From Senimuribacter intestinalis (lineage in GTDB: Bacteria; Bacillota; Clostridia; Peptostreptococcales; Anaerovoracaceae): DNA of 64,000 nt. Of this stretch, positions 44,618 through 54,303 are shown piece after piece (position 1 is the first letter of the stretch; each line of letters begins with the position of its first letter). Made by a program: the position numbers and the translations under genes. The notes beneath the pieces were generated by a model that saw only the letters and a program-made list of their open reading frames with translations, made no database searches and was not told the origin of the DNA. Location of the stretch: positions 62,001 through 126,000 of the forward strand of contig CALPCJ010000002.1 of NCBI GenBank assembly GCA_943192975.1. The letters are read 5' to 3'.

Positions 44618-45733
44618 TTAGATTTCGATATATGGTTTCATAATATAATCCGAGTAATCATACAAATCGCTTTTTGTGATAATGTTATACATGTCCGTAG
44701 CCAGAATGTCCTTATCTAGCGTATCTGCTATCTGCGGACAGTCTTTCAATTCTTTATTGATATTGGTCAGAATCGGCAGAATTGCACATTCCTTTTTTTT
44801 GACCTCTTTGAGAAACTTCGCACCTATATCATCCAACGCTAAAATTCTGATGTACTTGGCACTGCCCAGCACCGCCTGCTCGTCAATGTCCAGCAGAATC
44901 TGCGTCAATAACCTCGACACGCGGCTGTAGGTATAGACCTTGGACTTAATTCGCTCGATGAGCTGCTCCGTAGAAGATACATACCGAATCTCATTTTTCA
45001 GCTTGTTGCCCAGTCCTTCACCTGCTGAAAAAATTTCCTCAAGGCGCTTGCTGTCACTTTGCAGAATCTTGGCGCCAACAAGTTCCCAGTAGGAACGGTC
45101 AATTCGCTGAAATTTCTCAGGATTTTCCTCTCTCATTTCTTCTCTGATTAAAGTGGCAGACTGATGATATCCATAACCTCTGCGTTTCAGCGTATATGGC
45201 TCCATCGTCTTAATCTGTTTCAGATATTCGATTGCCAGAATATTATTGGGCTCCTTAATCAGATTCTCGTCAAACTCCGGACAAAGCTCCTGCACCGCAA
45301 GCTGTCTCGCTTTAGGATAGGAATGTCCCTGTTTTGTCAACATCTGAATCTTCTCGTGAATCTCCTCATGATGCGTATTTAAAAGCTCTGCCGCCTCAAG
45401 CAGAGCTGAAAGATCTCCGCTTTCACTGCCGAATGCAATCGTGTCAATACAGCCAAAGCCCTCCAGAATCCCTACGCCACCTTCTGCAAAATATTCTGCG
45501 CTGTTACCTGCAAAGACAGTGGGAAGTTCAACAACCAAATTAACACCATTTTTGACAGCATTCTCTGCACGGCTCCACTTGTCAGCAACCGCCGGTGTGC
45601 CCCGTTGCACAAAATTTCCGCTCATGACTGCTACACATATATCTGAACCGGTATCCTTCATGGCTTTTTCTATCAGATACTGATGTCCCTGGTGAAATGG
45701 GTTGAATTCTGCAATGATTCCTAAACTTTTCAT
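44618..45733 (-). CDS. tmcAL: tRNA(Met) cytidine acetate ligase TmcAL (YlbM)
   Basis: Uses acetate and ATP to form N4-acetylcytidine at the wobble base of elongator tRNA(Met). 371 residues with the nucleotidyltransferase start GIIAEFNPFHQGHQYL, SGNFVQRGTPA, FGSESGD and a KRRGYGYHQSATLIR region. It lies between ylbJ and ackA; its acetate use makes the ackA neighbourhood notable, but this is inference. It begins 32 bp after the ylbJ stop. Confidence 0.94.
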   Translation of the reverse strand: MKSLGIIAEFNPFHQGHQYLIEKAMKDTGSDICVAVMSGNFVQRGTPAVADKWSRAENAVKNGVNLVVELPTVFAGNSAEYFAEGGVGILEGFGCIDTIAFGSESGDLSALLEAAELLNTHHEEIHEKIQMLTKQGHSYPKARQLAVQELCPEFDENLIKEPNNILAIEYLKQIKTMEPYTLKRRGYGYHQSATLIREEMREENPEKFQRIDRSYWELVGAKILQSDSKRLEEIFSAGEGLGNKLKNEIRYVSSTEQLIERIKSKVYTYSRVSRLLTQILLDIDEQAVLGSAKYIRILALDDIGAKFLKEVKKKECAILPILTNINKELKDCPQIADTLDKDILATDMYNIITKSDLYDYSDYIMKPYIEI

Positions 45734-45765
45734 TACGTTTACCTCTTAGTCTTTTCAATATACTT

Positions 45766-46677
45766 TTAGTATACCACAAAACTTCCCAAAGCAAAAGTCA
45801 GGATTGCACAAATCACGCCATGACTTAGTTTCATCACAAACAACTGGCGAAATGTTACATTGCAGCTGCGGAGCATGCTCATAGACTGCCCCATGACGGA
45901 AAGTCCTCCAAAAGTCACCACAAAAGCCGCCAGCGTAGTTTTGACAAGCGGTGCACACTGACACATGGCAAGACTGTTACAGCCCACCGTCATTTCAAGA
46001 AACCCCTTGACTAAAGCTGCAGCCTCGGCAGTCGGCAGAAAGCTCAGTACCCCGGAAAACTGGAGCAAATCAGTACCAATCATAAAAAGGATAATATAAG
46101 CCAGGATAATAGCAATTGCCCGAAAGCTGTCAATGATAGCGTCGGTCAGAATATTATAGTAAGTGTCCTGTCTAATAAATGCTTTCCGCCTTGGCGTACT
46201 CGCCTTTCCAGTAAGCCCTCCATAAAACAGACTGTTTATCAGAGCACTGACATAGTGACATACCGCAAGGAGCACGCCCAGCCCGTGAGAATGGAGAAAC
46301 TCCACTCCCACAGCACCGATAAGAAAGGCTGGACCTGTAATCATGCTGTAGCTTAAAATTCTGTAAAGCTGCCTGTCGTCAATCATACCTTCTCTGTAAT
46401 AATCCCCTGCTACCCTTGCGCCCATAGGATATCCAGATAAAACGCCCATAACAAAAGGATAAACACTGGGTGAAATTCGATTTACAACGCCGGTATGCTT
46501 CAAAAAATTTGCCGCAATAAAAAACGGCAGCAGCATTGGAACCACGGAGTTAAGCCACAGATTAATTGCCTCCTTTGACGCCGCCGCAGTAACCTCCGGA
46601 TTCATAACCATAATTACACAGCACAGCACTGCGCTTCCTATTACAATTCTATTTTTCTCAAAAAATTTAAAACCCAT
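45766..46677 (-). CDS. ylbJ: Sporulation integral membrane protein YlbJ (nucleoside-recognition domain)
   Basis: 303 residues, 8-9 membrane helices. Gate-domain features: LWLNSVVPMLLPFFIAANFL near residue 40 (cited in part), VLSGYPMGARVAGDYY, and a second SMITGPAFLIGAVG segment. YlbJ is a sigma-E-controlled protein needed for heat-resistant spores in B. subtilis. Gene order rsmD-coaD-ylbJ-ylbM is kept from Bacillus, though interrupted here by the LemA pair. Confidence 0.92.
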   Translation of the reverse strand: MGFKFFEKNRIVIGSAVLCCVIMVMNPEVTAAASKEAINLWLNSVVPMLLPFFIAANFLKHTGVVNRISPSVYPFVMGVLSGYPMGARVAGDYYREGMIDDRQLYRILSYSMITGPAFLIGAVGVEFLHSHGLGVLLAVCHYVSALINSLFYGGLTGKASTPRRKAFIRQDTYYNILTDAIIDSFRAIAIILAYIILFMIGTDLLQFSGVLSFLPTAEAAALVKGFLEMTVGCNSLAMCQCAPLVKTTLAAFVVTFGGLSVMGQSMSMLRSCNVTFRQLFVMKLSHGVICAILTFALGSFVVY

Positions 46678-46711
46678 AGTATAGAGTATTCTCGCCGGCT
46701 TCCTTTTATGA

Positions 46712-46717
46712 TATAAT
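46712..46717 (+). promoter_or_regulatory. LemA operon -10 element
   Basis: TATAAT preceded by TGA (extended -10); no good -35 is visible. It lies 30 bp before the LemA start. Confidence 0.55.
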
Positions 46718-46747
46718 ATCTTATCAACTTTTTTCAGGAGGGTAAAA

Positions 46748-47425
46748 ATGGAACTTTATATCATCATAGGCGTCATAGTCCTGCTTTTCATCTGCTATAT
46801 CCTCTGCTTTAACAAGGTGCGCAAGCTCCGTGTTAAGGTTGAAGAAGGCAGCTCCGGTATCGACGTGGCGCTGGAAAAACGCTTCGATCTTTTGAACGAA
46901 GAAATCGAAGCAGTCAAAAAATATTTAAACCACGAGCGCGAACTTTATAAAGATATCACGTCTTTGCGGCAAGGTACCGCCTTAGAAGAAAGAAAACTGG
47001 ACAGACAAGAACATCTGTCAGAAGAAGCTTTAGACGCTATCAATACAGAAATTGACAGTCATGCAAACCGCATGGCGGCGCTTCGCAAGGACATGAAGCA
47101 GCAAAATCTATTAAATAAGAAAATCGGTCTGATGTCTGGTATTCACAGGGATCTTTCCGGTATCGGTTCTTCCGTCAATGCCCTTGCAGAGCAGTATCCA
47201 GTACTTTACTCCAGCATTTCCATGGAACATTTTCAGAAATCCATTTTCGATGCGGAAGAGCACCTGCAGGCTGCAAGAAGACTTTATAATGCCAATGCTT
47301 CGCTATACAATCAGGCACTGTCCGTCATACCTACCCTATGGATTGGAAAAATCCACGGCATGAAGCCAGCGTCCTTCTACGAAGTAGAGGAATCCAAGAA
47401 ACAATTTACAGTAAATTTTAACTGA
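46748..47425 (+). CDS. lemA: LemA family protein
   Basis: 225 residues. N-terminal membrane helix (about 3-21, facing out by analogy) then a four-helix LemA domain: the RVKVEEGSSGIDVALEKRFDL segment (pattern), EAVKKYLNHE, and YPVLYSSISMEHFQKS with AARRLYNANASLYNQAL. LemA proteins are of unknown function, often with a DUF3137 or YgcG partner, as here. Ribosome binding site AGGAGGG. It is transcribed against the flanking minus-strand cluster. Confidence 0.9.
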   Translation: MELYIIIGVIVLLFICYILCFNKVRKLRVKVEEGSSGIDVALEKRFDLLNEEIEAVKKYLNHERELYKDITSLRQGTALEERKLDRQEHLSEEALDAINTEIDSHANRMAALRKDMKQQNLLNKKIGLMSGIHRDLSGIGSSVNALAEQYPVLYSSISMEHFQKSIFDAEEHLQAARRLYNANASLYNQALSVIPTLWIGKIHGMKPASFYEVEESKKQFTVNFN

Positions 47426-47436
47426 GGAGTGAAACG

Positions 47437-48390
47437 ATGGAAAACCACGAAAATCATATTTCAGAAGAAGCACTTGAGAAACTTCGGCGCAAAGCAAAAG
47501 TCAGAACTTATGCGACCTACATACTGGCGCTTCTTGTGCTTCTCGGCTCCCTTCCCTGCTTTTACATGTTTTTAGAAGGCGAAGAGGACAGCACAATCCT
47601 TCGCATTTTAGAATCCGTATTCGGCTCTGCCGTCCTTTCCTGCGGCGCACTGGGACTCTTTTGGATAGTTCTTGCAAGAAGCGCCTACAACCGTTTTGAC
47701 GAGACCTTTAAGACCCGTTATGTGCTGCCTCTCATCAAAACGCAAGCAGGCTTTTCTGACCTTCGATATGTGCAAAAAGCTGGCTTTGATTGGGACGAAA
47801 TCAGAAATGCGGCTGTAGTTGCCTGCGGCGACAAAAAATACTATGAGAGCGAAGATTTACTCATGGGTAATTACGAAGGCATTCCCTTCAAGTTCAGCGA
47901 TGTCACCACGAAACGAATCGTACACAGAAATAAAAAGAACCGTATTGAAGAAATCTTCAGCGGTCAGGTGTTGGGCTTCAAACAGTATGGCTTAAAAGTA
48001 AGCGACGGTCATCTGCAAATTTTCCAGAAAGAATTTCTTTCCAACATCAAAGGCTGGACTGCGGAACACAAAATCGAAACTGACAATGCCCTTTTCAATA
48101 AGAAATTTCAAATTTTTGCTGCCGATGAGCACAACGCTTACTATATTCTGACCCCGCAGCTTATGGAAAAAATTATCACTTTTTCTGACGCCATCGGGGA
48201 ACAAATCGCGATTGCCTTTCGCGGTGGCTACATGTTCATCGCAATCTGCAGAGTAAGAAGCATGTTTAATCCATACGTGGATAAACCTGTCAGTGAACAA
48301 ACCAAGCTGATTCTAGAAGATATTTCCATCCTGCAAAGAGCAAAGGAAATTCTTATAAAGCCTTCAGAGACTAATGAAAACGAAAGCTAA
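47437..48390 (+). CDS. DUF3137 domain membrane protein
   Basis: 317 residues. Two membrane helices close together (about 27-46 and 58-81) then a cytosolic DUF3137 domain with AGFDWDEIRNAAV, SEDLLMGNYEGIPFKFSDV, and FSGQVLGF. It starts 11 bp after lemA; the two form the common LemA-DUF3137 operon. The function is not known. Confidence 0.88.
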   Translation: MENHENHISEEALEKLRRKAKVRTYATYILALLVLLGSLPCFYMFLEGEEDSTILRILESVFGSAVLSCGALGLFWIVLARSAYNRFDETFKTRYVLPLIKTQAGFSDLRYVQKAGFDWDEIRNAAVVACGDKKYYESEDLLMGNYEGIPFKFSDVTTKRIVHRNKKNRIEEIFSGQVLGFKQYGLKVSDGHLQIFQKEFLSNIKGWTAEHKIETDNALFNKKFQIFAADEHNAYYILTPQLMEKIITFSDAIGEQIAIAFRGGYMFIAICRVRSMFNPYVDKPVSEQTKLILEDISILQRAKEILIKPSETNENES

Positions 48391-48460
48391 ACAAGATCCC
48401 CTCCCTTCCGCGAAGCAAAACTTCAGGTGGGTGTCCGGAAACCTTGTTCTCTCAGACAAT

Positions 48461-48504
48461 AAAAGACGAACCCCTTCATCTTAACTTGATTGGGTTCGTC
48501 TTTT
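48461..48504. terminator. Bidirectional terminator after the LemA operon
   Basis: AAAAGACGAACCC / GGGTTCGTCTTTT, 13-bp perfect stem, loop of 18, between convergent genes. Confidence 0.9.
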
Positions 48505-48521
48505 AGCTCACTTTTAATTGC

Positions 48522-49082
48522 TTACGCATCCTGCGGCTCGCTTCTCAGGATGACCTCATCTTCTCCTTTCTGGGTACGATAGGCCATCGATTTTATTTCA
48601 TCACGGTTGCTCTGCAGCACGCCGCCGATTTCCTCAAAGGTCTTCTCAAGATTTGCATACATCTCGCCGAAATATTTCAGATTCAAATCTTCCATTCTGC
48701 CCTGCATATCGTAAAGCATTTTGTCTACGTAGTCATAAGTACGCATTTTCAGCACCCTGGCGTATTCCTCAGACTGCATCCTGATTTCTTCTGCCAGCTT
48801 CTGAGCGCGAAGCGTAATATCGTCATGCTCTACAAGATAATCTGCCTGTTTCTTGGCTTCCACGATTACCTTTTCGTACTCGGATTTTGCTTCGCTGAGA
48901 ATTCTTTCCTTTTCGTCTTTTACCCATTTAGCCTGCTGCACATCATCAGGAAGACTGAGTCTGATTTCCCGCACAATTTCCAACAACTCGTTGGCGTCTA
49001 CCATAATTTTGCCTGTCAGCGGCAAACCAGGGGCAGTATCGACGATATCTTCAATCTCTTCTAATAATTCTAATACTGTCAT
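48522..49082 (-). CDS. Coiled-coil cytosolic protein (ATPase-subunit-H / DivIVA-like), function unknown
   Basis: 186 residues, almost entirely helical. N-terminal LEELEIDEIV-type acidic helix, then long heptads (WVKDEKERILSEAKSEYEKVIVEAK in outline) and an aromatic patch near KMRTYDYVDKMLYDMQG. Clostridia often carry such a gene after coaD, where it is annotated ATPase or cell-division protein by weak similarity. There is no P-loop, so it is not an ATPase. It starts 14 bp after coaD. Confidence 0.75.
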   Translation of the reverse strand: MTVLELLEEIEDIVDTAPGLPLTGKIMVDANELLEIVREIRLSLPDDVQQAKWVKDEKERILSEAKSEYEKVIVEAKKQADYLVEHDDITLRAQKLAEEIRMQSEEYARVLKMRTYDYVDKMLYDMQGRMEDLNLKYFGEMYANLEKTFEEIGGVLQSNRDEIKSMAYRTQKGEDEVILRSEPQDA

Positions 49083-49095
49083 ATAATCCTCCTAA

Positions 49096-49581
49096 TTACT
49101 TGCTGTATTTTTCTTTTATCCTTTTCAAAATAATTTCCGGAACCAATCCGTCTACACATCCATTCAGCGAAACTACTTCCTTTATCATGCTGGAACTGAT
49201 AAAAGAATACCTCGGACTTGTCATCAGAAATATCGATTCAATACCTTTGTCGAAAAGGCAGGCATTCATTTGTGCCATCTGAATCTCATACTCGAAGTCT
49301 GATGTTGCTCTAAGACCTCTAACCACTGCATCAAACTGATTTTTATTGACATAATCCGCTAGAAGCCCTTCAAATGAATCCACCCGGACATTATCAAGTT
49401 GTGCGGTCACCTCCTTAATCATAGCAACTCGCTCTTCTCTTGTAAAAAGCGGATTCTTATTAGGATTTACAATCACTCCCACTACCAGCTCATCAAACAT
49501 CTTGGATGCTCTTGTAATGATATCCAGATGTCCGTTTGTCATCGGGTCAAAGGAACCCGTATACAAAGCTTTCTTTGTCAT
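49096..49581 (-). CDS. coaD: Phosphopantetheine adenylyltransferase
   Basis: Fourth step of coenzyme A synthesis. 161 residues. The nucleotidyltransferase motif GSFDPMTNGHLDII and the late YSFISSSMIKEV are intact. It starts at the last bases of rsmD (1-bp overlap), the conserved rsmD-coaD pair. Confidence 0.97.
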   Translation of the reverse strand: MTKKALYTGSFDPMTNGHLDIITRASKMFDELVVGVIVNPNKNPLFTREERVAMIKEVTAQLDNVRVDSFEGLLADYVNKNQFDAVVRGLRATSDFEYEIQMAQMNACLFDKGIESIFLMTSPRYSFISSSMIKEVVSLNGCVDGLVPEIILKRIKEKYSK

Positions 49582-50168
49582 TATGCCTGTTCCTCCCCGT
49601 CATTGGCTTGCACAGCTTCTACAAAAGCGGCATGTCTGTAAATACTTACCATAATCTTGCCATATTTCTTTTCTTTTACTTTTATTAGATTGCCTGCCTG
49701 CTGCGGCACAGGGTCATGAACACCGTGTTCTGTTATTATTATACCTTCTTCGTCCAATAAATCAAGTTCATCTATCTGATTCAGGCATTTTTCATAAAGA
49801 CCATCTTTGTAAGGCGGATCGATTAAAAATACCTGCACCTTTTCTTTTATTCTGCCGAGGGCTTTGCTGTAGTCTCCAGCAAGAACCACGGATTTATCTT
49901 GGGCAGTGCACTTTGCAATATTTACTTTTATCAAATTTAGGCTTTCTCTGGAATTGTCGCAAAAATAGCAGCGCTTTGCACCTCTAGACAGCGCCTCAAG
50001 CCCCAGATTGCCTGTTCCTGCAAAAAGATCCACGACCACAGCGTCCCAAATATCATTCATCAAAAGATTAAAAATCGCTTCTTTTACTTTATCGGTTGTA
50101 GGCCTTACATCGTAGCCGATTGGCGACTCAAGTCTGCGTCCCCTGTATTCACCGGTGATAATTCTCAT
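49581..50168 (-). CDS. rsmD: 16S rRNA (guanine(966)-N(2))-methyltransferase RsmD
   Basis: 195 residues. N-terminal RIITGEYRGRRL, then RPTTDKVKEAIFN, the SAM site VVDLFAGTGNLGLEALSRG, and the catalytic DPPY. Overlaps coaD by one base. Confidence 0.96.
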   Translation of the reverse strand: MRIITGEYRGRRLESPIGYDVRPTTDKVKEAIFNLLMNDIWDAVVVDLFAGTGNLGLEALSRGAKRCYFCDNSRESLNLIKVNIAKCTAQDKSVVLAGDYSKALGRIKEKVQVFLIDPPYKDGLYEKCLNQIDELDLLDEEGIIITEHGVHDPVPQQAGNLIKVKEKKYGKIMVSIYRHAAFVEAVQANDGEEQA

Positions 50169-50287
50169 ATGTAATCCTTTCTGATTTTACAATCAGTCAT
50201 AATGGTACTTTTCATGTTAACTATGAAATTATATCACAACTTCGCGCTCAGGGCAAACGTTTCTATCAATTAGAAGAAAAAGCAACG

Positions 50288-50322
50288 AAAAAGGACCATC
50301 TCAAAATAATTGAGATAGCCCC
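50288..50322 (-). terminator. Terminator of the SASP gene
   Basis: Minus strand ATCTCAA/TTGAGAT core with GC-rich flanks, followed by TTTTT. Confidence 0.8.
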
Positions 50323-50350
50323 TTCTCCAGTGTGAGTTACAACGTAATCG

Positions 50351-50554
50351 TTATTTTCCAGCTAACTGCTGTTCAGCCATTTCTACAAGCTTCTTAGTCA
50401 TATAGCCACCTACATAACCATTCTGTCTTGCAGTCATGTTACCCTTGTCAGCCTGTTCGTAGTTGGACAGACCCAGTTCGTTTGCAACCTCAGTTTTCAG
50501 GTTGTTTAATGCCGGTTTTACGTTGGCACTGTTTGTTTTCTGCTGTAAATTCAT
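50351..50554 (-). CDS. Alpha/beta-type small acid-soluble spore protein
   Basis: 67 residues from the ATG at 50554; AGGAGGTG upstream decides this start over a GTG in the ribosome binding site. The SASP signatures are both recognisable: LNNLKTEVANELGLSNY (containing the germination-protease site, here EVANELGL) and GNMTARQNGYVGGYMTKKLV. These proteins coat spore DNA and give UV resistance. It is monocistronic. Confidence 0.96.
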   Translation of the reverse strand: MNLQQKTNSANVKPALNNLKTEVANELGLSNYEQADKGNMTARQNGYVGGYMTKKLVEMAEQQLAGK

Positions 50555-50627
50555 ATCTTTCACCTCCTGTTTACGTTATTAATTTAACCCGTCAGGAGAT
50601 TTATATGTCTTGTAATTTTTGGATAAA

Positions 50628-52670
50628 TTACAGTTCCAGTTTTATGTCCTCGCCGAACATTTTCTGTATGCGCTGTTTCAGCTTTTGCAGTTCGCCCGCC
50701 TCAAGATTCGGATCGCTGTCAATGATTTTCTTCGCAGCGTCTTTCGCTTTTTCCAAAACATCTGCATGACGCACAAGGTCGCTTAAGTGCATTTCCGGAA
50801 GTCCGTGTTGTCTGGTTCCAAAGAGCTCGCCCGGACCTCTAAGCCGCAAATCCGCTTCTGCAATTTCAAAACCGTCAGTCGTGCTGCACATAATCTGATT
50901 TCTCTCTTTTGCTACTTCGCTGTCAGAGCCGCTTATAAGGAAGCAATAAGACTGATCGTCACCTCTGCCGACTCTGCCCCTTAGCTGGTGCAGCTGAGCA
51001 AGTCCAAAACGCTCTGCATTTTCGATGACCATAACCGTAGCATTGGGCACATTGATACCGACTTCGATAACAACTGTAGAAACCAGCACATCAATATATC
51101 CCTTTGCAAATTCCTGCATAATGAAATCTTTTTCTTCCTGTTTCATAGCGCCATGCACAAGCGCCACCTGAAAGCCCTTCAATTTGGCAGAAAGTTCCGT
51201 GTGAAGTTCCTCGGCAGATTTTGCGTCCACCTTCTCTGATTCTTCAATTAGAGGCGCCACCACATAAGCCTGTTTGCCGGCTGCCAGCTGCTTTTTCACA
51301 AAGCCGTAGACTCTGCCTCGTTCATCGCCATGAAACAGAGTGGTCTTGATGGCTTTTCGTCCTTTCGGCATAGTTCTAATCTGAGAAATGTCCAAATCTC
51401 CATAAAGAATCACCGCAAGCGTTCTGGGAATCGGCGTCGCTGTCATGACAAGAATATTAGGATTTTCCCCTTTTTTTGACAGTAAACTTCTCTGATTAAC
51501 ACCAAATCTATGCTGCTCATCTGTTATTACCATGCCCAAATTTTTAAATTTTACGTCAGGCTGAATCACCGCATGGGTACCAACCAGTACCTGAATCTCT
51601 CCTCTGCAAAGTTTTTCCAGCGTCAACCGCTTTTCTGCCGCTTTCATAGAACTGCATAAAAGACCTGTTTCTATACCGTAAGGCGCAAAATCCTTCGTCA
51701 GAGACTGTAAATGCTGCTTAGCAAGGAGTTCCGTCGGCGCCATCATAACGCTTTGGAATCCGCATTTTGCTGCTGCAAACATTGCCATCTCCGCCACCAC
51801 GGTTTTTCCGCTTCCTACATCGCCCTGTATCAGCCGGTTCATTACTTTCTCGGAAACTAAATCTTTCTTCATATCTTCCCAAACGGATTTCTGCCCCTCC
51901 GTAAGCGTAAAAGGCAGGTTTTCGATAAACGGCTCAGCCTTCCCGCCGTCGATAACGATACCGCCGGTGTCCTTTCGAGTTTCATTTTTAATATAGAAAA
52001 GACCTGTTTCCAGCGTCAAAAGTTCATCAAAAATCAGTCTGAACTTCCCTTGCAGCATACGTTTTGCATCCTTTGGAAAGTGAATATTTTCCAGAGCAAA
52101 GGCTTCGCTTGCCAGTCTGTTTTCCTGAATAATTTCTTCTGGCAGCCATTCTGTCATATTCTCGTAAAGCACCGAAATCTGCTTCTGCAGTTTTCGGATT
52201 TCGTTCTGAGAAATGCCGGAAATTATTGGATAGACCGGAATAATCCCTCGAACATCTGAAGGGTCTCCTTTCTTGTGGAATTCCGGGTGTACCATCTGCA
52301 TTCTGTCATAATTAGCAGTCACCCTGCCGTAAAAGGTATATTCCTGATTGATATTGAAAAGATTCGCAATATATCTGCCATTAAAAAAGACTACTTCAAC
52401 AGTGCCAGTTTCATCGGCAACCAGCAAGGTCAACGGCGTATTTTTTTTGTATGGATTTCCTGAATAGCGTCTTGAAAGAATTTTGCCGCAGACCAGCGCA
52501 TCTTTGCCTGTCTGCAAAGATTCCATCGGAATCACTTCTCTTCTATCCTCGTATTTTCTTGGAAAAAAGCATAGCAAATCTTCTAAGTTTTGAATGCCTG
52601 CCTTGACAAAGCTCTGCGCTTTTTTGGGACCGATGCCTTTTAAAGTATCTATTTTATCAGTGAGCTGCAT
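50628..52670 (-). CDS. recG: ATP-dependent DNA helicase RecG
   Basis: Remodels stalled forks and branched DNA. 680 residues: N-terminal wedge (OB) domain, Walker A GDVGSGKT, DEQH box, LVMTATPIPRTLA, and motif VI LHQLRGRVGRG. The family TRG-type end MFGEDI is present. It follows the Asp23-family gene, overlapping it by 14 bp. Confidence 0.97.
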   Translation of the reverse strand: MQLTDKIDTLKGIGPKKAQSFVKAGIQNLEDLLCFFPRKYEDRREVIPMESLQTGKDALVCGKILSRRYSGNPYKKNTPLTLLVADETGTVEVVFFNGRYIANLFNINQEYTFYGRVTANYDRMQMVHPEFHKKGDPSDVRGIIPVYPIISGISQNEIRKLQKQISVLYENMTEWLPEEIIQENRLASEAFALENIHFPKDAKRMLQGKFRLIFDELLTLETGLFYIKNETRKDTGGIVIDGGKAEPFIENLPFTLTEGQKSVWEDMKKDLVSEKVMNRLIQGDVGSGKTVVAEMAMFAAAKCGFQSVMMAPTELLAKQHLQSLTKDFAPYGIETGLLCSSMKAAEKRLTLEKLCRGEIQVLVGTHAVIQPDVKFKNLGMVITDEQHRFGVNQRSLLSKKGENPNILVMTATPIPRTLAVILYGDLDISQIRTMPKGRKAIKTTLFHGDERGRVYGFVKKQLAAGKQAYVVAPLIEESEKVDAKSAEELHTELSAKLKGFQVALVHGAMKQEEKDFIMQEFAKGYIDVLVSTVVIEVGINVPNATVMVIENAERFGLAQLHQLRGRVGRGDDQSYCFLISGSDSEVAKERNQIMCSTTDGFEIAEADLRLRGPGELFGTRQHGLPEMHLSDLVRHADVLEKAKDAAKKIIDSDPNLEAGELQKLKQRIQKMFGEDIKLEL

Positions 52671-53073
52671 ATCGTTTAATTACCTCTAAATTTCTTCTTG
52701 CAATTTGTCTGGATTTTACGCCAGTAATACGAATGACAATCTGTCTCGGCTTCTGCCCCAGTTTCTTCTCAAGCTGATTTGCAATATCATCACCCAGCGC
52801 ATCGGTCAGACTGCGAATACTGGTTCCAAATTTAACAATCACCGAAAACGCCAAATCCACACTTTCTCCGTCAAAACTTTTCTCAGTCTCGATATGACCC
52901 GCAAATTCGCTAATACTGTATTTCTGGTCATTACCAATCTGTCGTCCTTTTTTGGTTGCAGGAAAAACACGACCCGAACAAATTTCACTTTTAAAACATT
53001 CCGATATCACCTGAGCAAACATGATATTAGAAAGGGAAATATCACCTAATTCTGTTTCTTTTAATATAGTCAA
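52657..53073 (-). CDS. Asp23/Gls24-family (YloU-like) envelope stress protein
   Basis: 138 residues. Asp23 fold: GDISLSNIMFAQVISE, then DLAFSVIVKFGTSI and the dimer-type GVKSRQIA close to the end. In Firmicutes yloU lies upstream of the DAK phosphatase gene yloV and recG; here yloV is missing and the protein runs straight into recG. The N-terminal part departs from YloU, so the assignment is moderate. Confidence 0.6.
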   Translation of the reverse strand: MTILKETELGDISLSNIMFAQVISECFKSEICSGRVFPATKKGRQIGNDQKYSISEFAGHIETEKSFDGESVDLAFSVIVKFGTSIRSLTDALGDDIANQLEKKLGQKPRQIVIRITGVKSRQIARRNLEVIKRYAAH

Positions 53074-53095
53074 TGGAGCACCTCTTTAATTTTCT

Positions 53096-53641
53096 CTACC
53101 TGATTTCTTGTTTTTTCATATATTCTGCCATTTTGATACATAACGGCTCTTTTTCATATAATGCATAGTATGCGTCATCAAATTCGTCAAAGGGCTGACG
53201 TTGCAACTGCTCTGCATAGTCTTCCAATCTCTCAATAGAATAGGAATCCAGGTCTGTAAGATCTATTTGATTTTCTTCGCAGAAAGAATGGTATAAGTTA
53301 TAATATTCGTCTGCGCCGATTTCTTTCAAAGCTTCTCCAACATAAGGTGCAACTGCCCGACTGGAATTCACAAAAAACTGGCACAATCCCCCGTTCTGCA
53401 TTTCCATATCGAAATAATCCAAAATATAAAAGGTGCGCAGCGCTCCTCCAATGGACTTTAAACAGTCTTCAGGCTCTAAACAAATGGTTTCAGCAGCAAT
53501 TATAGCTTGCACACCTTCATAGAACTCATCATCATCTAAAGCATAAAACTCTTCTTCTGTCATCTCTTTGTATTTCTTTGCTTCAGCTTCCGCTTCTTTG
53601 ATCATCTTTCTTGCAGCTAAAATATTTCTAATAATGCCCAT
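53096..53641 (-). CDS. DUF4375 (DMP19-like) protein
   Basis: 181 residues. The core is MQNGGLCQFFVNSSRAV with ALKEIGADEYYNLY, the usual E-x-NGG-F-x-QYF-x-NS pattern of DUF4375. N-terminal charged helix (KMIKEAEAEAKKYK). DUF4375 proteins are often immunity-like or stand-alone; function unknown. It lies upstream of the Asp23-family gene. Confidence 0.85.
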   Translation of the reverse strand: MGIIRNILAARKMIKEAEAEAKKYKEMTEEEFYALDDDEFYEGVQAIIAAETICLEPEDCLKSIGGALRTFYILDYFDMEMQNGGLCQFFVNSSRAVAPYVGEALKEIGADEYYNLYHSFCEENQIDLTDLDSYSIERLEDYAEQLQRQPFDEFDDAYYALYEKEPLCIKMAEYMKKQEIR

Positions 53642-53770
53642 GTTACTTTCCTTTCCTGCATATTTGCATGTTATGTATAGTTTACCCTCCCAAAGAAACT
53701 ATCGCAAGTATTTTCTGTCGCCAGCATGGCTTTCGGATTGTACCTTCCTGAAAAACTGGAATTTATCGCA

Positions 53771-54133
53771 TTACATTGGTGTCCCTACCTCAATCAAATT
53801 ACCGTCCAAATCATAAAAACGAATCACCTTTTGTCCCCAGCTATGCGTCATAAGTCGATTAACATATTGAACCTCTGGGTATAGTTTTTCCAATTTTTCA
53901 ATAAATGCTTCTATATTTTGTTCCTCAAAATACAACTCACAAGAATTGCTTTTCGAAATAATATCTTTTCCCAAAAATGTTTCCCAAATTTTTTCATCTT
54001 GGAGCACAAGACCTTCAGTTAAAATCATATTGCCATCATTATCGAGCACCATGTCAAGACCGAATAGGTCATGATAAAACTGTTTCGATTTTTCAATATC
54101 CTTGACAACAATCAATATATTCTTTAACTTCAT
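53771..54133 (-). CDS. Vicinal-oxygen-chelate (glyoxalase/bleomycin-resistance) family protein
   Basis: 120 residues, two beta-alpha-beta-beta-beta modules: LKNILIVVKDIEKSKQFYHDLFGLD and RLMTHSWGQKVIRFYDLDGNLIEVG (outline). Metal ligands are only partly kept, typical for the VOC superfamily. The substrate is not predictable. Confidence 0.88.
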   Translation of the reverse strand: MKLKNILIVVKDIEKSKQFYHDLFGLDMVLDNDGNMILTEGLVLQDEKIWETFLGKDIISKSNSCELYFEEQNIEAFIEKLEKLYPEVQYVNRLMTHSWGQKVIRFYDLDGNLIEVGTPM

Positions 54134-54303
54134 TATTCACACACCTCAACTTCCGATATATCGACTTCTCCTTGCTAAAGCATAACACAAGGTCCATCGT
54201 CATGCAACTTTTACTGACGTTTCCTGCTGTCTTTCTCCACAAATCCATAAAAAGCAGTCACCAGTTTCCCCTCTTTCGCATAAAATAAAGTCAGGTGAAT
54301 TTT

